Positions 1 through 21,715 of a stretch of DNA of 64,000 bases are shown piece by piece; positions within the stretch are counted from its first letter, which is position 1; each line of letters begins with the position of its first letter. The DNA lies in the NCBI RefSeq assembly GCF_900105865.1, contig NZ_LT629804.1, positions 1 through 64,000 on the forward strand, written 5' to 3'. Source of the DNA: Arcanobacterium phocae. Lineage in GTDB: Bacteria; Actinomycetota; Actinomycetes; Actinomycetales; Actinomycetaceae. The notes below the pieces were generated by a model. That model ran no database searches, had not been told where the DNA came from, and saw nothing but the letters and a program-made list of their open reading frames with translations. Made by a program: the position numbers and the translations under genes.

Positions 1-1194
1 CAGACCTCGCAATCTGATGAGCCACTCGCTTATGACGGCTACCTCGATATCGAGCTTGACGACGGCGAAGTTTTCCGTGTCAACATTGAGCGTGCACACG
101 TCGAAGAGGACGCCGGTAAGAACACCCATATCGGTGGCGAAGGGAGAATCCACGGCGCAGATCATTCGTTGGTTGATTACAACCGTGCGGGCGTTCCACT
201 CGTTGAGATCGTTACCCGTCGATTGAAGGATGCGGCGATCGGGCTCCAGAGGTAGCGGCCAAGTATGTGCAGACTATCCGTGATATTGCTCGTGCGATCG
301 GGGTTTCGGAAGCCGAATGGAACGCGGCAATGTTCGTGCTGATATCAACGTTCTCGTTGCGCAAGACCCCGGATTCCCCATTGGGTACGCGTACCGAAAC
401 AAAGAATGTTAATTCGTTCCGCTCGATTGCTGCCGCCGTAGAGTTTGAAATGTGCCGGCAAGGAGCAATCTTGTCTCATGGTGACAAGGTCCTTCAAGAA
501 AACCCGTCATTTTCCAGGAGCTCGACGGGACAACGTTGCCGGGGAGGCCTAAGTCCGATGCGGACGACTACCGGTATTTCCCGGAGCCAGATTTGGTGCC
601 GCTGGCGCCGGCTCGCGAATGGATCGAAGAATTGCGTGCTACCTTGCCAGAACTACCGGAGCAGAAACGCCGTCGTCTGCTTGGTGAGTGGGGTGTTTCA
701 GCGAAGGAAATGCGCGACATCGTTAATGCAGGTGCGTTGGTTTTTGATCGAAGATTCGGTTAAAGCTGGTGCAACATCGGCTGGTGCGCGTAAATGGTGG
801 ATGGGCGAACTTGCCCGCTACGCGAAAGATAATGAGCTTGAGTTGGCGAATGTGCCGGTATCTAGCGAACAGGTTGCTGAGCTTGATGGCTTGGTTGAGT
901 CTGGCAAGCTGACAGATAAGTTGGCCCGTCAGGCGTTGGCAGGTGTTTTAGCAGGCGAAGGTTCGCCGGCTGAGGTTGTTGCCGCACGTGGTTTGGAAAT
1001 TGTTAGCGACGACGGCGCGCTCACGGCAGCTGTTGATGAAGCGCTGGCGGCAAACCCGGATGTTGTGGAGAAGATCCGCAGCGGTAAGGTGCAGGCCGGC
1101 GGGTGCGATCGTCGGCGCTGTTATGAAGGCAACTCACGGCAAGGCGGATGCCGCCCGCGTGCGTGAACTTATTATGGAGCGTGTTCAGCTCTAA
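1..1194 (+). pseudogene. gatB: gatB, partial frameshifted copy in the left arm
   Basis: This is the C-terminal four fifths of the glutamyl/aspartyl-tRNA amidotransferase subunit B gene, identical in content to the intact gene at 12634-14127 but broken. The gene begins before base 1 and stops at TAA 1192-1194. Compared with the intact copy it has lost one C near 219 and one near 313, and gained one base in the T run near 351, the A run near 500, the T run near 511, the T run near 742 and the C run near 1097. All are homopolymer-length changes, the typical residual error of nanopore consensus sequence. I treat this as a sequence artefact and not as a real second gene. Confidence 0.85.
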
Positions 1195-1270
1195 CCAGTA
1201 GCGCGCAGGATTTCCGGAATTTTTTCGCGGTCCTGCGCATTACTGTGTGTAGCTTAAACAAGGAGAACTT

Positions 1271-2675
1271 ATGTCGAAAACACTACCTAGCTACAATGTA
1301 ACCGTGCGTATCGGAATTCCTTTTGATCCGCGGGCAACCGCTACTTTAGTTAAGGAATTCGCAGACTACGGCGCAATTGTGACCGGTGTGGATATGGTCG
1401 AATCTGACGATGTCAATCTGGTAACCGATATCACCGCTAAAGTCGATGATATTGAGCATGCCGAACAGATTGCTGCAAAGCTTGAGGCACTAGAAGGTGT
1501 GCACGTCCACGGAATCCATGATTCTACTGTGCAAGCACATCTGGGCGGAAAAATTGAAATTGCGTTGAAAACGACCGTTAAACACTCGCCAGGATTTGGC
1601 GCGTGTCTACACCCCTGGGGTAGCGCGGATTTCGACGATGATTGCCAAGGATCCAGAACTTGCACGCAAGTTGACAGTTAAACGCAATACGGTGGCAGTG
1701 GTCTCTGATGGTACTGCGGTTTTGGGGCTGGGAGATGTAGGTCCGAAGGCTGCGATGCCGGTTATGGAAGGCAAGGCTGCGTTATTCAAGAAGTTTGGTG
1801 ATGTCGATGCGTGGCCAATCTGTCTGGATACCACTGATACTGAGGAAATTATTAGCATCGTCAAGGCAATTTCCCCTGGTTTCGCAGGCATTAATCTGGA
1901 AGATATTTCGGCGCCACGCTGCTTTGAGATTGAACGGCGTTTGCGTGCTGAATTGGACATCCCGGTTTTCCATGATGACCAGCACGGCACTGCAGTTGTT
2001 GTGCTTGCAGCTTTGATTAACGCACTGAAAGTTGTTGGTAAGAAGATTGAAGATATTCGTATTGTTGTTTCTGGTGTTGGAGCTGCAGGTAATGCGATTA
2101 TTCGTCTTCTCATGAAGCAGGGCGCACGTGACATCATCGGTGTTGGCCGTAACGGCGCGTTGGGACCGTTCCGTGAGGAAGCCGGCACTGACCGTAATTG
2201 GATTGCGCAGAACACCAACCCACGCGGTCAACAGGGGTCTATTCACGACGTCTTGGAAGGTGCTGACGTATTCATTGGTGTCTCGGCAGGTAACTTGCTA
2301 ACGAGTAAGGATATTGCTGGAATGGCTAAGGAACCGATTGTATTCGCGTTGGCTAATCCGATTCCGGAAATCAATCCAATCGAGGCTGCCGAGCATGCTG
2401 CTATCGTGGCCACCGGGCGTTCCGACTATCCGAACCAGATCAACAATGTCCTGGCGTTCCCAGGAATTTTCCGAGGAATGCTAGACGTAAAAGCTACTGA
2501 GGTTACGGATCGCATGCTGGTGCTTGCTGCGCAAGCAATTGCTGATTCTGTAGAGCCAGAGCAACTGAATGCAAACTTCATCATTCCAGGCGTTTTCCAT
2601 CCAACTGCTGCGCAACGTGTTGCACGTGCAATTCGGGAAGAGTACAAGCACTCTTTAACGCGTGAAGAAATGTAA
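1271..2675 (+). pseudogene. NAD-dependent malic enzyme, frameshifted copy in the left arm
   Basis: This is the duplicate of the intact malic enzyme at 11155-12558. The N-terminal ACT-like part reads from ATG 1271, with AAGGAG just upstream, to about 1568. There an A run has four A instead of three and shifts the frame; the remainder reads in another frame to TAA 2673-2675. Apart from that extra A the protein content matches the intact copy. It probably exists only in the folded-back assembly. Confidence 0.85.
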
Positions 2676-2701
2676 AAGATTGTTGTAATTGGTGACTGTA
2701 G

Positions 2702-2735
2702 GTCGGCGGGGCACATGTGCCCCGCCGACTTTTTT
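2702..2735 (+). terminator. Intrinsic terminator after malic enzyme (left copy)
   Basis: A perfect GC-rich hairpin with 14-nt arms spans 2702-2729 and is followed by six T. It lies 27 bases after the malic enzyme stop. The mirror copy at 11094-11128 has seven A in the complementary run, one more homopolymer length difference between the arms. Confidence 0.85.
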
Positions 2736-3119
2736 CGAGCAGTAAGGCAAAAAGTAGAAATGTGATGGGGGTTACTCCATTTTTGGTTTGCTGTTTGGGT
2801 TGTGGGTGCGTATAGTTTTTATCTGTCGCCGGGAGCGCGGTTGTGGTTCTGGTGGTTGCCTTCTTGATGGTTGCCTGGTTTTTCTGGGTGGTTGTTGGGT
2901 GTGGGTGTGTTGTTTGATATCTCAATAGTGTGTCAGCTTTTTATTTTGATCATATTTATTTTGATGGCAGATGGTGGGCTGGTCTTTTGGGCTGGTTTGT
3001 TGTTTGTTGTTGTTTTTATTTTGGATGAGCTAGTTTTGGTTTGTCTGTTTTTAGAGTCTGTTTTTCGGGCTTTTCGAACGTGTATTGATTGGATGCCCTT
3101 TTTGTGGGGTGTTTGGTTT
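2736..3119 (+). promoter_or_regulatory. rRNA operon upstream region and leader (left copy)
   Basis: No gene is visible in this T- and G-rich stretch between the malic enzyme terminator and 16S rRNA. At 2909-2938 it holds a motif resembling the conserved actinobacterial rrn leader (TTTGATATCTCAATAGTGTG). Promoters and antitermination sites for the rRNA operon are expected here, but I cannot assign -35 and -10 boxes with confidence. Confidence 0.45.
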
Positions 3120-6868
<3,749 letters not shown>

Positions 6869-6965
6869 AAAAACAACACCGTAGCGAAACACTAATTTGT
6901 TAAAAAAACGTGTATAAAACACGTGGACGCGTCGTAAGCCCCACGTAAACGTGTTCGAGAACCGT
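6869..6965. other. Turn of the inverted repeat (low-quality fold point)
   Basis: Between GTTTATC on the left and GATAAAC on the right lie about 100 bases that match neither arm well. The first bases after 6868 resemble a noisy continuation of 23S (AAAAACA, then a garbled segment). The right arm just beyond the turn, about 6966-7065, also departs from the left arm by several indels and substitutions, unlike the rest of the repeat. This fits a read whose signal was poor where template switched to complement. Confidence 0.7.
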
Positions 6966-10710
<3,745 letters not shown>

Positions 10711-11093
10711 AAACCAAACACCCCACAAAAAGGGCATCCAATCAATACACGTTCGAAAAGCCCGAAAAACAGACTCTAAAAACAGACAAACCAAAACTAG
10801 CTCATCCAAAATAAAAACAACAACAAACAACAAACCAGCCCAAAAGACCAGCCCACCATCTGCCATCAAAATAAATATGATCAAAATAAAAAGCTGACAC
10901 ACTATTGAGATATCAAACAACACACCCACACCCAACAACCACCCAGAAAAACCAGGCAACCATCAAGAAGGCAACCACCAGAACCACAACCGCGCTCCCG
11001 GCGACAGATAAAAACTATACGCACCCACAACCCAAACAGCAAACCAAAATGGAGTAACCCCCATCACATTTCTACTTTTTGCCTTACTGCTCG
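10711..11093 (-). promoter_or_regulatory. rRNA operon upstream region and leader (right copy)
   Basis: About 380 bases without a gene, between the malic enzyme terminator and 16S, read on the minus strand. The segment 10893-10922 carries the rrn-leader-like motif also seen at 2909-2938, of the kind found upstream of 16S in other actinobacteria. Promoter boxes are not clear enough to place. Confidence 0.45.
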
Positions 11094-11128
11094 AAAAAAA
11101 GTCGGCGGGGCACATGTGCCCCGCCGAC
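11094..11128 (-). terminator. Intrinsic terminator after malic enzyme
   Basis: A perfect hairpin with 14-nt arms (11101-11128) is followed on the minus strand by seven T (complement of 11094-11100). It separates the malic enzyme transcript from the rRNA operon transcribed in the same direction. Confidence 0.88.
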
Positions 11129-11154
11129 CTACAGTCACCAATTACAACAATCTT

Positions 11155-12558
11155 TTACATTTCTTCACGCGTTAAAGAGTGCTTGTACTCTTCCCGAATT
11201 GCACGTGCAACACGTTGCGCAGCAGTTGGATGGAAAACGCCTGGAATGATGAAGTTTGCATTCAGTTGCTCTGGCTCTACAGAATCAGCAATTGCTTGCG
11301 CAGCAAGCACCAGCATGCGATCCGTAACCTCAGTAGCTTTTACGTCTAGCATTCCTCGGAAAATTCCTGGGAACGCCAGGACATTGTTGATCTGGTTCGG
11401 ATAGTCGGAACGCCCGGTGGCCACGATAGCAGCATGCTCGGCAGCCTCGATTGGATTGATTTCCGGAATCGGATTAGCCAACGCGAATACAATCGGTTCC
11501 TTAGCCATTCCAGCAATATCCTTACTCGTTAGCAAGTTACCTGCCGAGACACCAATGAATACGTCAGCACCTTCCAAGACGTCGTGAATAGACCCCTGTT
11601 GACCGCGTGGGTTGGTGTTCTGCGCAATCCAATTACGGTCAGTGCCGGCTTCCTCACGGAACGGTCCCAACGCGCCGTTACGGCCAACACCGATGATGTC
11701 ACGTGCGCCCTGCTTCATGAGAAGACGAATAATCGCATTACCTGCAGCTCCAACACCAGAAACAACAATACGAATATCTTCAATCTTCTTACCAACAACT
11801 TTCAGTGCGTTAATCAAAGCTGCAAGCACAACAACTGCAGTGCCGTGCTGGTCATCATGGAAAACCGGGATGTCCAATTCAGCACGCAAACGCCGTTCAA
11901 TCTCAAAGCAGCGTGGCGCCGAAATATCTTCCAGATTAATGCCTGCGAAACCAGGGGAAATTGCCTTGACGATGCTAATAATTTCCTCAGTATCAGTGGT
12001 ATCCAGACAGATTGGCCACGCATCGACATCACCAAACTTCTTGAATAACGCAGCCTTGCCTTCCATAACCGGCATCGCAGCCTTCGGACCTACATCTCCC
12101 AGCCCCAAAACCGCAGTACCATCAGAGACCACTGCCACCGTATTGCGTTTAACTGTCAACTTGCGTGCAAGTTCTGGATCCTTGGCAATCATCGTCGAAA
12201 TCCGCGCTACCCCAGGGGTGTAGACACGCGCCAAATCCTGGCGAGTGTTTAACGGTCGTTTCAACGCAATTTCAATTTTTCCGCCCAGATGTGCTTGCAC
12301 AGTAGAATCATGGATTCCGTGGACGTGCACACCTTCTAGTGCCTCAAGCTTTGCAGCAATCTGTTCGGCATGCTCAATATCATCGACTTTAGCGGTGATA
12401 TCGGTTACCAGATTGACATCGTCAGATTCGACCATATCCACACCGGTCACAATTGCGCCGTAGTCTGCGAATTCCTTAACTAAAGTAGCGGTTGCCCGCG
12501 GATCAAAAGGAATTCCGATACGCACGGTTACATTGTAGCTAGGTAGTGTTTTCGACAT
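11155..12558 (-). CDS. NAD-dependent malic enzyme with N-terminal ACT-like domain
   Basis: The 467-residue protein should decarboxylate malate to pyruvate with reduction of NAD(P), a cytoplasmic anaplerotic step. Residues 1-85 form an ACT-like regulatory domain. The malic enzyme core follows: the RVYTPGVARIS segment with the catalytic tyrosine, the GTAVLGLGDVGPKAAMPVMEG segment with the metal and lysine region, the HDDQHGTA motif, and the Rossmann motif VVSGVGAAGN for the dinucleotide. The ATG at 12558 is preceded by AAGGAG. It lies 75 bases after gatB on the same strand and ends at a strong terminator. NAD versus NADP preference cannot be told from sequence alone. The intact reading frame makes this the genuine copy. 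Confidence 0.93.
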   Translation of the reverse strand: MSKTLPSYNVTVRIGIPFDPRATATLVKEFADYGAIVTGVDMVESDDVNLVTDITAKVDDIEHAEQIAAKLEALEGVHVHGIHDSTVQAHLGGKIEIALKRPLNTRQDLARVYTPGVARISTMIAKDPELARKLTVKRNTVAVVSDGTAVLGLGDVGPKAAMPVMEGKAALFKKFGDVDAWPICLDTTDTEEIISIVKAISPGFAGINLEDISAPRCFEIERRLRAELDIPVFHDDQHGTAVVVLAALINALKVVGKKIEDIRIVVSGVGAAGNAIIRLLMKQGARDIIGVGRNGALGPFREEAGTDRNWIAQNTNPRGQQGSIHDVLEGADVFIGVSAGNLLTSKDIAGMAKEPIVFALANPIPEINPIEAAEHAAIVATGRSDYPNQINNVLAFPGIFRGMLDVKATEVTDRMLVLAAQAIADSVEPEQLNANFIIPGVFHPTAAQRVARAIREEYKHSLTREEM

Positions 12559-12633
12559 AAGTTCTCCTTGTTTAAGCTACACACAGTAATGCGCAGGACC
12601 GCGAAAAAATTCCGGAATCCTGCGCGCTACTGG

Positions 12634-14127
12634 TTAGAGCTGAACACGCTCCATAATAAGTTCACGCACGCGGGCGGCATCCGCCTTGCCGTGAGTTGCC
12701 TTCATAACAGCGCCGACGATCGCACCCGCCGCCTGCACCTTACCGCTGCGGATCTTCTCCACAACATCCGGGTTTGCCGCCAGCGCTTCATCAACAGCTG
12801 CCGTGAGCGCGCCGTCGTCGCTAACAATTTCCAAACCACGTGCGGCAACAACCTCAGCCGGCGAACCTTCGCCTGCTAAAACACCTGCCAACGCCTGACG
12901 GGCCAACTTATCTGTCAGCTTGCCAGACTCAACCAAGCCATCAAGCTCAGCAACCTGTTCGCTAGATACCGGCACATTCGCCAACTCAAGCTCATTATCT
13001 TTCGCGTAGCGGGCAAGTTCGCCCATCCACCATTTACGCGCACCAGCCGATGTTGCACCAGCTTTAACCGAATCTTCGATCAAAACCAACGCACCTGCAT
13101 TAACGATGTCGCGCATTTCCTTCGCTGAAACACCCCACTCACCAAGCAGACGACGGCGTTTCTGCTCCGGTAGTTCTGGCAAGGTAGCACGCAATTCTTC
13201 GATCCATTCGCGAGCCGGCGCCAGCGGCACCAAATCTGGCTCCGGGAAATACCGGTAGTCGTCCGCATCGGACTTAGGCCTCCCCGGCAACGTTGTCCCG
13301 TCGAGCTCCTGGAAATGACGGGTTTCTTGAAGGACCTTGTCACCATGAGACAAGATTGCTCCTTGCCGGCACATTTCAAACTCTACGGCGGCAGCAATCG
13401 AGCGGAACGAATTAACATTCTTTGTTTCGGTACGCGTACCCAATGGGGAATCCGGGGTCTTGCGCAACGAGACGTTGATATCAGCACGAACATTGCCGCG
13501 TTCCATTCGGGCTTCCGAAACCCCGATCGCACGAGCAATATCACGGATAGTCTGCACATACTTGGCCGCTACCTCTGGAGCCCGATCGCCGCATCCTTCA
13601 ATCGGACGGGTAACGATCTCAACGAGTGGAACGCCCGCACGGTTGTAATCAACCAACGAATGATCTGCGCCGTGGATTCTCCCTTCGCCACCGATATGGG
13701 TGTTCTTACCGGCGTCCTCTTCGACGTGTGCACGCTCAATGTTGACACGGAAAACTTCGCCGTCGTCAAGCTCGATATCGAGGTAGCCGTCATAAGCGAG
13801 TGGCTCATCAGATTGCGAGGTCTGGAAGTTCTTTGCCAAATCAGGGTAGAAATAGTTCTTACGCGCGAACCGGCACGATTCTGCGATCGAACAGTTAAGT
13901 GCCAGGCCTAATTTGATCGCGTATTCGATAGCTTTCTTGTTTACCACCGGAAGTGATCCTGGCAGGCCTAGGGACACCGGGGTAATCAACGTGTTCGGAT
14001 CGCCACCAAACGCGTTTGGAGCGCCATCGAACATTTTAGTTTTCGTTGATAGTTCGACGTGAACTTCGATACCCAAAACCGGATCAAAATTAGCGACGAC
14101 GTCTGCATATTCCATCAGTTCAGTCAT
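12634..14127 (-). CDS. gatB: Asp-tRNA(Asn)/Glu-tRNA(Gln) amidotransferase subunit B
   Basis: The 497-residue GatB is the tRNA-binding kinase subunit of the GatCAB complex, which turns mischarged Glu-tRNA(Gln) and Asp-tRNA(Asn) into the correct Gln and Asn forms. The N-terminal [15 protein letters not shown] signature, the [13 protein letters not shown] segment and the [14 protein letters not shown] segment of the cradle domain are all present. A C-terminal GatB/YqeY domain ends in the region [20 protein letters not shown]. It starts three bases after the stop of gatA, so the gatC-gatA-gatB order is one operon. Length and motifs are normal for the family. A broken duplicate lies at 1-1194. Confidence 0.97.
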   Translation of the reverse strand: MTELMEYADVVANFDPVLGIEVHVELSTKTKMFDGAPNAFGGDPNTLITPVSLGLPGSLPVVNKKAIEYAIKLGLALNCSIAESCRFARKNYFYPDLAKNFQTSQSDEPLAYDGYLDIELDDGEVFRVNIERAHVEEDAGKNTHIGGEGRIHGADHSLVDYNRAGVPLVEIVTRPIEGCGDRAPEVAAKYVQTIRDIARAIGVSEARMERGNVRADINVSLRKTPDSPLGTRTETKNVNSFRSIAAAVEFEMCRQGAILSHGDKVLQETRHFQELDGTTLPGRPKSDADDYRYFPEPDLVPLAPAREWIEELRATLPELPEQKRRRLLGEWGVSAKEMRDIVNAGALVLIEDSVKAGATSAGARKWWMGELARYAKDNELELANVPVSSEQVAELDGLVESGKLTDKLARQALAGVLAGEGSPAEVVAARGLEIVSDDGALTAAVDEALAANPDVVEKIRSGKVQAAGAIVGAVMKATHGKADAARVRELIMERVQL

Positions 14128-14130
14128 TGT

Positions 14131-15633
14131 TCAGTCCTCCCACATATCCATAGCCGGATGCGAGGCCGCCGGATCGGCAACCTTCTCCACCATCGCTGCT
14201 ACCTTGTACATGCGTGCATCCTCAAATGTTGGTGCCATAATTTGGACACCAACTGGTAATCCTTCAGACAAACCAACCGGCACTGTCATTGCTGGAGCAC
14301 CCGCCAAGTTTGCTGGAATGGTTGTCATATCGTTCTTATACATAGCCAACGGGTCGTCAAGCTTTTCACCAAACTTGAACGCGACAGTTGGTGTTGCCGG
14401 CGTCAGCAAAACATCGACCTGCTGGTATGCGGCTGCCAAATCACGTTGTACCAGCGTACGAACACGTTGCGCCGAGCCATAATACGCATCGTAAGTACCA
14501 GCTGACAATGCATAGGTTCCCAGAATGATACGGCGCTTAACTTCAGTACCGAACCCGGCTTCACGTGTTGCTGACATCATCGTTTCAGCAGTAACTGGAC
14601 CTTCTTTAGGCAAAACCCGGTTGCCGAACCGAACGCCGTCGTAACGCGCCAAATTTGATGACATTTCAGCTGGCATGATCAAATAGTACGCTGCCATCGC
14701 GTAATCGAATGATGGACACGAAACCTCAACAAACTGCGCACCGGCTGCTTTGAGCTTCGCGACAAGGTCGTGGAAAGTATCGAGAACGCCAGGAGCGAAA
14801 CCTTCTCCGTCTAGTTCCTTGACAATACCGAAAGTTACCCCGGAAAGATCACCCAGTTCTCCGCCTTCGTCCACAGCAGCAACAAGGTTGGAAAAATCGT
14901 TGGATAACGACGTCGAATCGAACGGGTCGTGCTTGCTGATGATTTCCTGCAGTGCTGCTGCATCTCGAACATCACGAGCAACCGGACCAACTTGGTCCAA
15001 AGACGACGCCATGGCAATGATTCCGTAGCGCGAAACTGCACCGTATGTTGGCTTGGCACCAACCGTACCGGTCATAGCGCCTGGCTGACGAATAGAACCA
15101 CCTGTGTCGGACCCCAACGCCCACGGAGCCAAATAACCCGAGACAGCCGCTGCCGAGCCGCCACCGGAACCACCTGGGATCAGATCATGACCCCACGGAT
15201 TTTGCGTTGGCCCGAAAGCCGAATGCTCTGTGGACGAGCCCATTGCAAACTCGTCCATATTAGTGTGACCCAAAATTGGTAGTCGTGCCTCTTTAAGCAA
15301 CCGCACAACAGTAGCATCGTATGGCGGCAACCAGCCCTCGAGCATCTTCGAAGCCGCGGTTGTTGGCACGCCGTGCTGGCACATGTTGTCTTTTAATGCC
15401 ACCGGGACCCCCGCAAAGAACGGCAATTCCTTGCCGGCTGCACGGTCCGCATCGACTGCTTGTGCTTCAGCAAGCGCGCCTTCGCGATCCACCGCCAAAT
15501 ACACATTCATTTTTGGATTCAATGCCGCAATACGATCGAGGAACGTCGTCGTCAATTCAACGGACGTAATCTCGCCGGCACGCAACAACTCTGCAAGTTC
15601 CCAAGCAGATTTTTTATGCATATCTGTTACCAC
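14131..15633 (-). CDS. gatA: Asp-tRNA(Asn)/Glu-tRNA(Gln) amidotransferase subunit A
   Basis: The 500-residue amidase subunit releases ammonia from glutamine for transfer to the mischarged tRNA. It has the amidase-signature catalytic triad: the lysine in VPVALKDNM, the cis-serine in [13 protein letters not shown], and the nucleophile serine in [12 protein letters not shown]. The gene starts three bases after gatC stops and is followed three bases later by gatB, which supports translational coupling. No anomaly is visible. Confidence 0.97.
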   Translation of the reverse strand: MVTDMHKKSAWELAELLRAGEITSVELTTTFLDRIAALNPKMNVYLAVDREGALAEAQAVDADRAAGKELPFFAGVPVALKDNMCQHGVPTTAASKMLEGWLPPYDATVVRLLKEARLPILGHTNMDEFAMGSSTEHSAFGPTQNPWGHDLIPGGSGGGSAAAVSGYLAPWALGSDTGGSIRQPGAMTGTVGAKPTYGAVSRYGIIAMASSLDQVGPVARDVRDAAALQEIISKHDPFDSTSLSNDFSNLVAAVDEGGELGDLSGVTFGIVKELDGEGFAPGVLDTFHDLVAKLKAAGAQFVEVSCPSFDYAMAAYYLIMPAEMSSNLARYDGVRFGNRVLPKEGPVTAETMMSATREAGFGTEVKRRIILGTYALSAGTYDAYYGSAQRVRTLVQRDLAAAYQQVDVLLTPATPTVAFKFGEKLDDPLAMYKNDMTTIPANLAGAPAMTVPVGLSEGLPVGVQIMAPTFEDARMYKVAAMVEKVADPAASHPAMDMWED

Positions 15634-15636
15634 GGT

Positions 15637-15933
15637 TTACTCCTCACCCAAGATTGCTGGAACACCAAACTTGCCATCTTCAGCATGCGGTGCCATGGCC
15701 AAAACTTCGTCCCGGTCCAAGCCTGGAACAACCTCATCGTCACGCCACACGTTTGTGAGCGGAATAGGATGGGACGTGGCTGGAATATCAGGGCTAACGA
15801 CTTCTTTTAGTCGCGAAACAGACTCGTTGATAACTTCGAGTTCAGCCGCAAATTGCTCTAATTCTTGTTCACTTAGCGAAATACGCGCGAGGTCTGCCAA
15901 CCGGGCAACCTCTTCTTTTGAAAATGTCGACAT
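15637..15933 (-). CDS. gatC: Asp-tRNA(Asn)/Glu-tRNA(Gln) amidotransferase subunit C
   Basis: The 98-residue GatC tethers GatA to GatB. It shows the typical start MSTFSKEEVARLADLARISL and a C-terminal tail containing VWRDDEVVPGL. It is first in the gatCAB operon. There is no clear Shine-Dalgarno sequence; instead TACCAT sits six bases before the ATG, which suggests a -10 box and a leaderless mRNA. Confidence 0.95.
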   Translation of the reverse strand: MSTFSKEEVARLADLARISLSEQELEQFAAELEVINESVSRLKEVVSPDIPATSHPIPLTNVWRDDEVVPGLDRDEVLAMAPHAEDGKFGVPAILGEE

Positions 15934-15989
15934 ACCTCAATGGTATCTTCCCCACCCATTTGTGGCGAAACGTATCGTAAACTAATGGC
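15934..15989. promoter_or_regulatory. Divergent promoter region gatC / PLD gene
   Basis: Only 56 bases separate the two divergent start codons. Each ATG has a -10-like hexamer ending six bases upstream: TACCAT for gatC (minus strand) and TAAACT for the PLD gene (plus strand). Neither has a good ribosome binding site. Both transcripts may be leaderless, which is common in actinobacteria. The assignment is by eye. Confidence 0.4.
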
Positions 15990-17249
15990 ATGTCTTTTTG
16001 GAAGAATCGTCCTGCGTCATCAGCAAAGCGAGTAGTGAAATTTACGTTACTCGCCGGTTTGAGCGCACAAATCGCAGCATTGGGCGCAATTATCGCTGTT
16101 GATGCGCAACGGAAACGTCGAAATCCACAAACAGGTGAGTTTCCTCATCTACCGCCGCGCACCGCCCGCGTGTCAGATTCCGAAGTGACAGTTTACACAT
16201 TTGGAAATCATCTGTATGACGACATGATCGCTGCCATCGAATCGGCAACTGACCGAGTTTATTTCGAAACATACATTATCAAAGCCGACGACGTCGGATA
16301 CCGCTTCCGCACTGCGCTCATCGACGCTGCCGAACGCGGAGTGGACGTATTCATTATTCTGGACACCCTTGGCAACCTCAACCAAGATCCAAAGTCACGC
16401 CGATTTCCAGAACTTCCGAACTTACACGTCATTAGATTCCCATTGTTACGCCCATGGATGTTCACTACCCGTTCTAAAGATTCGGGTTTTGACCACCGCA
16501 AAATACTCGTTATTGATGGCAAAATCGGATTTGTTGGCGGATACAATATCGGCCGGTTGTACGCCGACCACTGGCGTGACACCCACATTCGGGTATGCGG
16601 CCCGCGAACCTGGGAACTTGAAAATGCTTTTATCGATATGTGGAATGTTTACCGTTCGCATTCCCAACCAGCACTACCAGATGATGTAGTTCGCAGCTGG
16701 GTCTCAACTTTTACGGTTTCCCAGAATGTTCCGGCCTATCGCTCGTACCCAATCCGGGCAATGTATCTAGATACGATCAATCGCGCCTCGAAAAATGTTT
16801 GGATCACGATGGGATACTTCATCCCTGACTATGCGATCAAGGAATCACTAATCAATGCTGCTAAGCGCGGGGTGGATGTGCGGATTTTGATTCCGCAGTA
16901 TTCTAATCACATTATTTCAGACTGGGTAGGACGCCCGCATTACTCAGAATTGCTTGCCGGCGGATGCCGTATTTTCTTATACAAAGACGCGATGGTACAC
17001 GCCAAAACGATGACCGTCGACGGAATTTGGACAACCGTTGGTACCGCGAATTTTGATCGCCTATCAATGGCCGGCAATTACGAGGCTAACGCGGAAATCT
17101 TCGATCCGGGCGTTGCTGAGATTATGGAAGAAACGTTCCGACTTGATCTCACGAATTGCATCGAGCTAACTCGTGAATCATGGGATTCTCGCACCACACT
17201 AGCGTGGTTAGCTGAGAAACTCATGAAACCCTTGGCGCCGTTCGTTTAG
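15990..17249 (+). CDS. Phospholipase D-like protein, cardiolipin synthase type
   Basis: This 419-residue protein has two PLD active-site motifs of the HxKxxxxD type: His169-Lys171-Asp176 in FDHRKILVIDGKIG and His337-Lys339-Asp344 in VHAKTMTVDG, each followed by the usual G and N/S residues. A hydrophobic stretch near residues 18-38 probably anchors it in the membrane. Bacterial proteins of this shape condense phosphatidylglycerol or a CDP-lipid into cardiolipin. Actinobacteria often use an unrelated CDP-alcohol-type synthase, so the exact substrate remains open. It is transcribed divergently from gatC and convergently with ligA, 9 bases away. Confidence 0.85.
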   Translation: MSFWKNRPASSAKRVVKFTLLAGLSAQIAALGAIIAVDAQRKRRNPQTGEFPHLPPRTARVSDSEVTVYTFGNHLYDDMIAAIESATDRVYFETYIIKADDVGYRFRTALIDAAERGVDVFIILDTLGNLNQDPKSRRFPELPNLHVIRFPLLRPWMFTTRSKDSGFDHRKILVIDGKIGFVGGYNIGRLYADHWRDTHIRVCGPRTWELENAFIDMWNVYRSHSQPALPDDVVRSWVSTFTVSQNVPAYRSYPIRAMYLDTINRASKNVWITMGYFIPDYAIKESLINAAKRGVDVRILIPQYSNHIISDWVGRPHYSELLAGGCRIFLYKDAMVHAKTMTVDGIWTTVGTANFDRLSMAGNYEANAEIFDPGVAEIMEETFRLDLTNCIELTRESWDSRTTLAWLAEKLMKPLAPFV

Positions 17250-17258
17250 ACTCCAGCG

Positions 17259-21001
<3,743 letters not shown>

Positions 21002-21015
21002 GAAAGGAACCCACG

Positions 21016-21708
21016 GTGACAGAAAATAAGATTCGTGTTGGCCTCGTTGATGATATGGATCTCATGCGTTCTGGTCTGACGATGGTTATTGATTCGCTAG
21101 ATGACATGCAAGTCGTACTTTCAGCAAGTGACGGCCAACAAGCCCTCAATCGGTTACAGTCTGTACCTGTGGATGTCATTCTCATGGACGTCAGGATGGA
21201 AGGTATGGACGGACTGACAGCGACGCGGCAAATTACTAGTACCAAACTTCCCACTGGAGTCGATCCAAAGATCATCATCTTGACTACGTTCGATGAAGAT
21301 GACTACATGATGGAAGGAATTCGAGCCGGCGCCTCGGGGTTTCTCCTCAAAGATGCTCCAACTGAACGTATGATTGAGGCTATCCGAACAATATATCGTG
21401 GGGATGCAGTTATTGCCCCCTCCACTACTCGCCGGCTCGTTGATAGATTAGCAAGCGAAACATATCGGATACATGCGAGTTGTCCTGCAATCCTTGATGT
21501 TTTAACCGATCGGGAACGCGAGGTTTTCCATCTTATTGCTCGTGGACTAACAAATACTGAAATTGCGGAACGTTTATTTGTCGCTGAGGCGACAGTCAAA
21601 ACTCACGTTACTCGTATTTTTGCCAAGCTAGGAGTTCGAGATCGAGTCCAAGCCGTTGTAGTAGCATACGAGGCTGGGATCGTTACTCCAGGACAAGGAG
21701 ATCTCTAA
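21016..21708 (+). CDS. Response regulator, NarL/LuxR family
   Basis: The 230-residue protein has an N-terminal receiver domain with acidic pocket VDDMD, phospho-acceptor Asp58 in ILMDVRMEG, a threonine in LTTF and a lysine in LLKDAP. It ends with a LuxR helix-turn-helix domain (LTDREREVFHLIARGLTNTE, ATVKTHV). It starts at a GTG with AAGGAAC upstream, 14 bases after the kinase. It is presumably phosphorylated by that kinase and controls the downstream ABC genes. Confidence 0.92.
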   Translation: MTENKIRVGLVDDMDLMRSGLTMVIDSLDDMQVVLSASDGQQALNRLQSVPVDVILMDVRMEGMDGLTATRQITSTKLPTGVDPKIIILTTFDEDDYMMEGIRAGASGFLLKDAPTERMIEAIRTIYRGDAVIAPSTTRRLVDRLASETYRIHASCPAILDVLTDREREVFHLIARGLTNTEIAERLFVAEATVKTHVTRIFAKLGVRDRVQAVVVAYEAGIVTPGQGDL

Positions 21709-21715
21709 CTAACTA

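Noticed and set aside
11612..12223. 203-residue frame opposite the malic enzyme
   Set aside because: It lies antisense to a well-supported gene, and its Ser/Ala/Ile-rich composition reflects the complementary codon use.
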